A stretch of 7,175 nt of DNA from Pseudomonadota bacterium (GTDB taxonomy: Bacteria > Pseudomonadota > Gammaproteobacteria > Burkholderiales > Burkholderiaceae_C). The stretch lies in the NCBI GenBank assembly GCA_023438115.1, contig JAEZEB010000050.1, forward strand, positions 1 through 7,175. Reading direction: 5' to 3'. The translations under genes were made by a program, and so were the position numbers. The notes beneath the pieces are model-generated. The model ran no database searches, was not told the DNA's origin, and worked only from the letters and a program-made list of their open reading frames with translations. Shown piece by piece: positions 5,995 to 7,175 of the stretch; position 1 is the stretch's first letter; every line of letters starts with the position of its first letter.

Positions 5995-7017
5995 CTACTT
6001 CTTCGTGTAGATCTGGTCGAAGCTGCCGCCGTCGGCGAAGTGCACCTTGCTTGCCGCCTCCCAGCCGCCGAAGGCCTGGTCGATGGTGAACAGGTCCAGC
6101 TTGGGGAACTGCCCGGCGTACTTCGCCTGCGCCTTCTGCGAAACGGCCGGCCGGTAGAAGTGCTTGCCGGCGATGTCCTGGCCTTCCTCGGTGTACAAGT
6201 ACTTCAGGTACTCCTCGGCCAGGGCGCGCGTGCCCTTGCGGTCCACCACCTTGTCGACCACGGCCACGGCCGGCTCGGCCAGGATGCTGATCGAGGGCGC
6301 GACGACGTCGAACTTGGCGCCGAACTCCTTCTCGAGCAGGTAGGCCTCGTTCTCCCAGGCGATCAGCACGTCGCCCTGGTTGCGCTGCGCGAAGCTGATG
6401 GTGGAGCCGCGCGCGCCGGTGTCGAGCACGGACACGTTGCCGTACAGCCTGGCGACGAATTCCTTCGCCTTCGCCTCGCTGCCGTACTTGCGCTTCGCAT
6501 ACTCCCAGGCGGCCAGGTAGTTCCAGCGCGCGCCCCCCGAGGTCTTGGGGTTGGGCGTGATCACGCTCACGCCCGGCTTGACCAGGTCGTCCCAGTCCTT
6601 GATGCCCTTGGGATTGCCCGCGCGCACCACGAGCACGATGGTCGAGGTGTAGGGCGAGGAGTTGTGCGGCAGGCGCTTCTGCCAGTCCGGCTTCACCCAG
6701 CCGCCGTTCTTCACCAGCGCATCGGTGTCGCCGGCGAGCGCGAGCGTCGCGACGTCGGCATCGAGCCCGTCGATGATGGAGCGCGCCTGCTTGCCCGAGC
6801 CGCCGTGCGACTGCTTGATCTGCACGTCCTGGCCGGTCTTGGCCTTCCAGTACTTCGCGAAGGCGGCGTTGAAGTCCACGTACAGCTCCCGCGTGGGGTC
6901 GTACGACACATTCAGCAGCTGCAGCGGCTGCGCGATGGACGGCAGGCCCGTGAGGCCAAGCCCGGCGGCGGCGGCGAGCGCCAGGGGAATCTTGATAAAG
7001 TCGCGTCGAAGGCTCAT
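5995..7017 (-). CDS. sbp: Periplasmic sulfate-binding protein (ABC transporter component)
   Basis: Sbp captures sulfate (often thiosulfate too) in the periplasm and hands it to the CysTWA importer for cysteine synthesis. The 340-residue product follows E. coli Sbp closely: QLLNVSYDPTRELY (33-46), SHGGSGKQA (70-78), APYTST-like SPYTSTIVLVVRAGNP (121-136), VITPNPKTSGGARWNYLAAW (152-171), GARGSTISF (201-209), DVLIAWENEA (216-225), YRPAV and LFTIDQAFGGW. The ligand-coordinating loops appear intact. The N-terminus is a signal peptide: LRRDFIK (3-9) resembles the twin-arginine motif, then an alanine/leucine-rich core, with likely cleavage after Ala29 in SIA-QP. GAGGA lies 7 bases upstream of the ATG and supports the start. 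Unlike the classical operon, no cysT, cysW or cysA follows; the next gene is an FMN reductase. Sulfur-dependent control by CysB is expected for the family but no site is identified. Confidence 0.96.
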   Translation of the reverse strand: MSLRRDFIKIPLALAAAAGLGLTGLPSIAQPLQLLNVSYDPTRELYVDFNAAFAKYWKAKTGQDVQIKQSHGGSGKQARSIIDGLDADVATLALAGDTDALVKNGGWVKPDWQKRLPHNSSPYTSTIVLVVRAGNPKGIKDWDDLVKPGVSVITPNPKTSGGARWNYLAAWEYAKRKYGSEAKAKEFVARLYGNVSVLDTGARGSTISFAQRNQGDVLIAWENEAYLLEKEFGAKFDVVAPSISILAEPAVAVVDKVVDRKGTRALAEEYLKYLYTEEGQDIAGKHFYRPAVSQKAQAKYAGQFPKLDLFTIDQAFGGWEAASKVHFADGGSFDQIYTKK

Positions 7018-7024
7018 GGAATCG

Positions 7025-7029
7025 TCCTC
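7025..7029 (-). promoter_or_regulatory. Ribosome binding site of sbp
   Basis: GAGGA on the minus strand, 7 bases before the ATG at 7015-7017. It selects this start for the signal-peptide-bearing frame. Confidence 0.75.
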
Positions 7030-7066
7030 GTTGTGGTGGGCGCATTCTGGGAGCCGCCCCGCACAA

Positions 7067-7093
7067 CTGGAACGACAGAGTTTTCAGTTCCAT
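7067..7093. repeat. Inverted repeat in the sbp-yggX divergent gap, possible operator
   Basis: CTGGAAC (7067-7073) and GTTCCAT (7087-7093) contain exact inverted copies of GGAAC/GTTCC, 13 bases apart. They sit in the AT-richer part of the 104-base gap (7018-7121) between the two divergent starts. GTTCCAT is the same 7-mer as the half-site of the palindrome at 4617-4640, though here the halves point outward. It may be a regulator site (CysB or another) or coincidence. No convincing -35/-10 pair was found for either gene. Confidence 0.3.
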
Positions 7094-7110
7094 ATCCCCA
7101 TAAGCTAATC

Positions 7111-7116
7111 AGGAGG
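7111..7116 (+). promoter_or_regulatory. Ribosome binding site of yggX
   Basis: A full-consensus AGGAGG, 5 bases before the ATG at 7122. It is the strongest Shine-Dalgarno in the window and implies efficient translation. Confidence 0.85.
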
Positions 7117-7121
7117 CGTGA

Positions 7122-7175
7122 ATGGCACGCACCGTCCACTGCATCAAACTGGGCCGCGAGGCCGAAGGCCTCGAC
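7122..7175 (+). CDS. yggX: Fe(II)-trafficking / oxidative damage protection protein YggX, 3' end missing
   Basis: Only the first 18 codons lie in the window, but they read MARTVHCIKLGREAEGLD, which matches the highly conserved YggX start (E. coli begins MSRTIFC and has LQREAEGQDF). Cys7, a conserved residue reported as important in the enteric protein, is present. YggX is a small cytoplasmic protein of about 90 residues that limits damage to labile iron-sulfur clusters under oxidative stress and is linked to iron handling. The start is set by AGGAGG 5 bases upstream. It is divergent from sbp. The call rests on a short stretch, but the motif is distinctive and I know of no other family with this N-terminus. 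Confidence 0.88.
   Translation, partial: MARTVHCIKLGREAEGLD

Noticed and set aside
5927..7093. 388-codon minus-strand frame over sbp
   Set aside because: Arg/Gly-rich shadow in a different frame from the strongly conserved Sbp protein.
7081..7109. TTTTCA-N17-GCTAAT as a yggX promoter
   Set aside because: The predicted transcription start would fall in or after the AGGAGG ribosome site, so the mRNA would lose its Shine-Dalgarno.

Overview
The window is gene-dense, very GC-rich bacterial chromosome, with coding regions that abut or overlap and only two intergenic gaps of about 100 bp. Protein similarity recalled from memory (TreY, GlgA, AzoR, Sbp, YggX), together with the GC-rich codon use, points to a betaproteobacterium, most likely Burkholderiales of the Comamonadaceae type (Variovorax or Ramlibacter-like). 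This placement is an inference; no search was run.

Layout. Bases 1-3715 (+ strand) hold the 3' end of a trehalose/glycogen operon: most of treY (malto-oligosyltrehalose synthase, 5' end outside the window) and a complete glgA (glycogen synthase), joined by a 4-base ATGA overlap. GlgA builds alpha-1,4-glucan from ADP-glucose, and TreY turns the reducing end of such glucans into a trehalosyl unit, so the pair links glucan supply to trehalose synthesis. Bases 3702-5360 hold a LysR-type regulator (- strand, its tail overlapping glgA by 14 bases) and, divergently, azoR, an FMN-dependent NAD(P)H azo/quinone reductase. The 102-base gap between them contains a 24-base near-perfect palindrome touching the regulator's start codon and a good sigma70-like promoter for the regulator. 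This looks like an autoregulated LysR/target pair.

Bases 5364-7017 (- strand) hold an NAD(P)H-dependent FMN reductase of the ChrR/YieF type, convergent with azoR with only 3 bases between the stop codons, and upstream of it sbp, a periplasmic sulfate-binding protein. Here sbp is not followed by the cysTWA permease genes. The last 54 bases (+ strand) are the first 18 codons of yggX, an Fe(II)-trafficking/oxidative-damage protection protein, divergent from sbp.

Taken together, the right half is a redox and sulfur stress neighbourhood (two flavodoxin-fold reductases, a LysR regulator, a sulfate-binding protein, YggX) beside a storage/compatible-solute operon. I found no RNA genes, CRISPR array, insertion sequence, attachment site or origin, and no evidence of a wholly new system. 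The most informative non-coding signals are the regulatory elements in the lysR-azoR gap.
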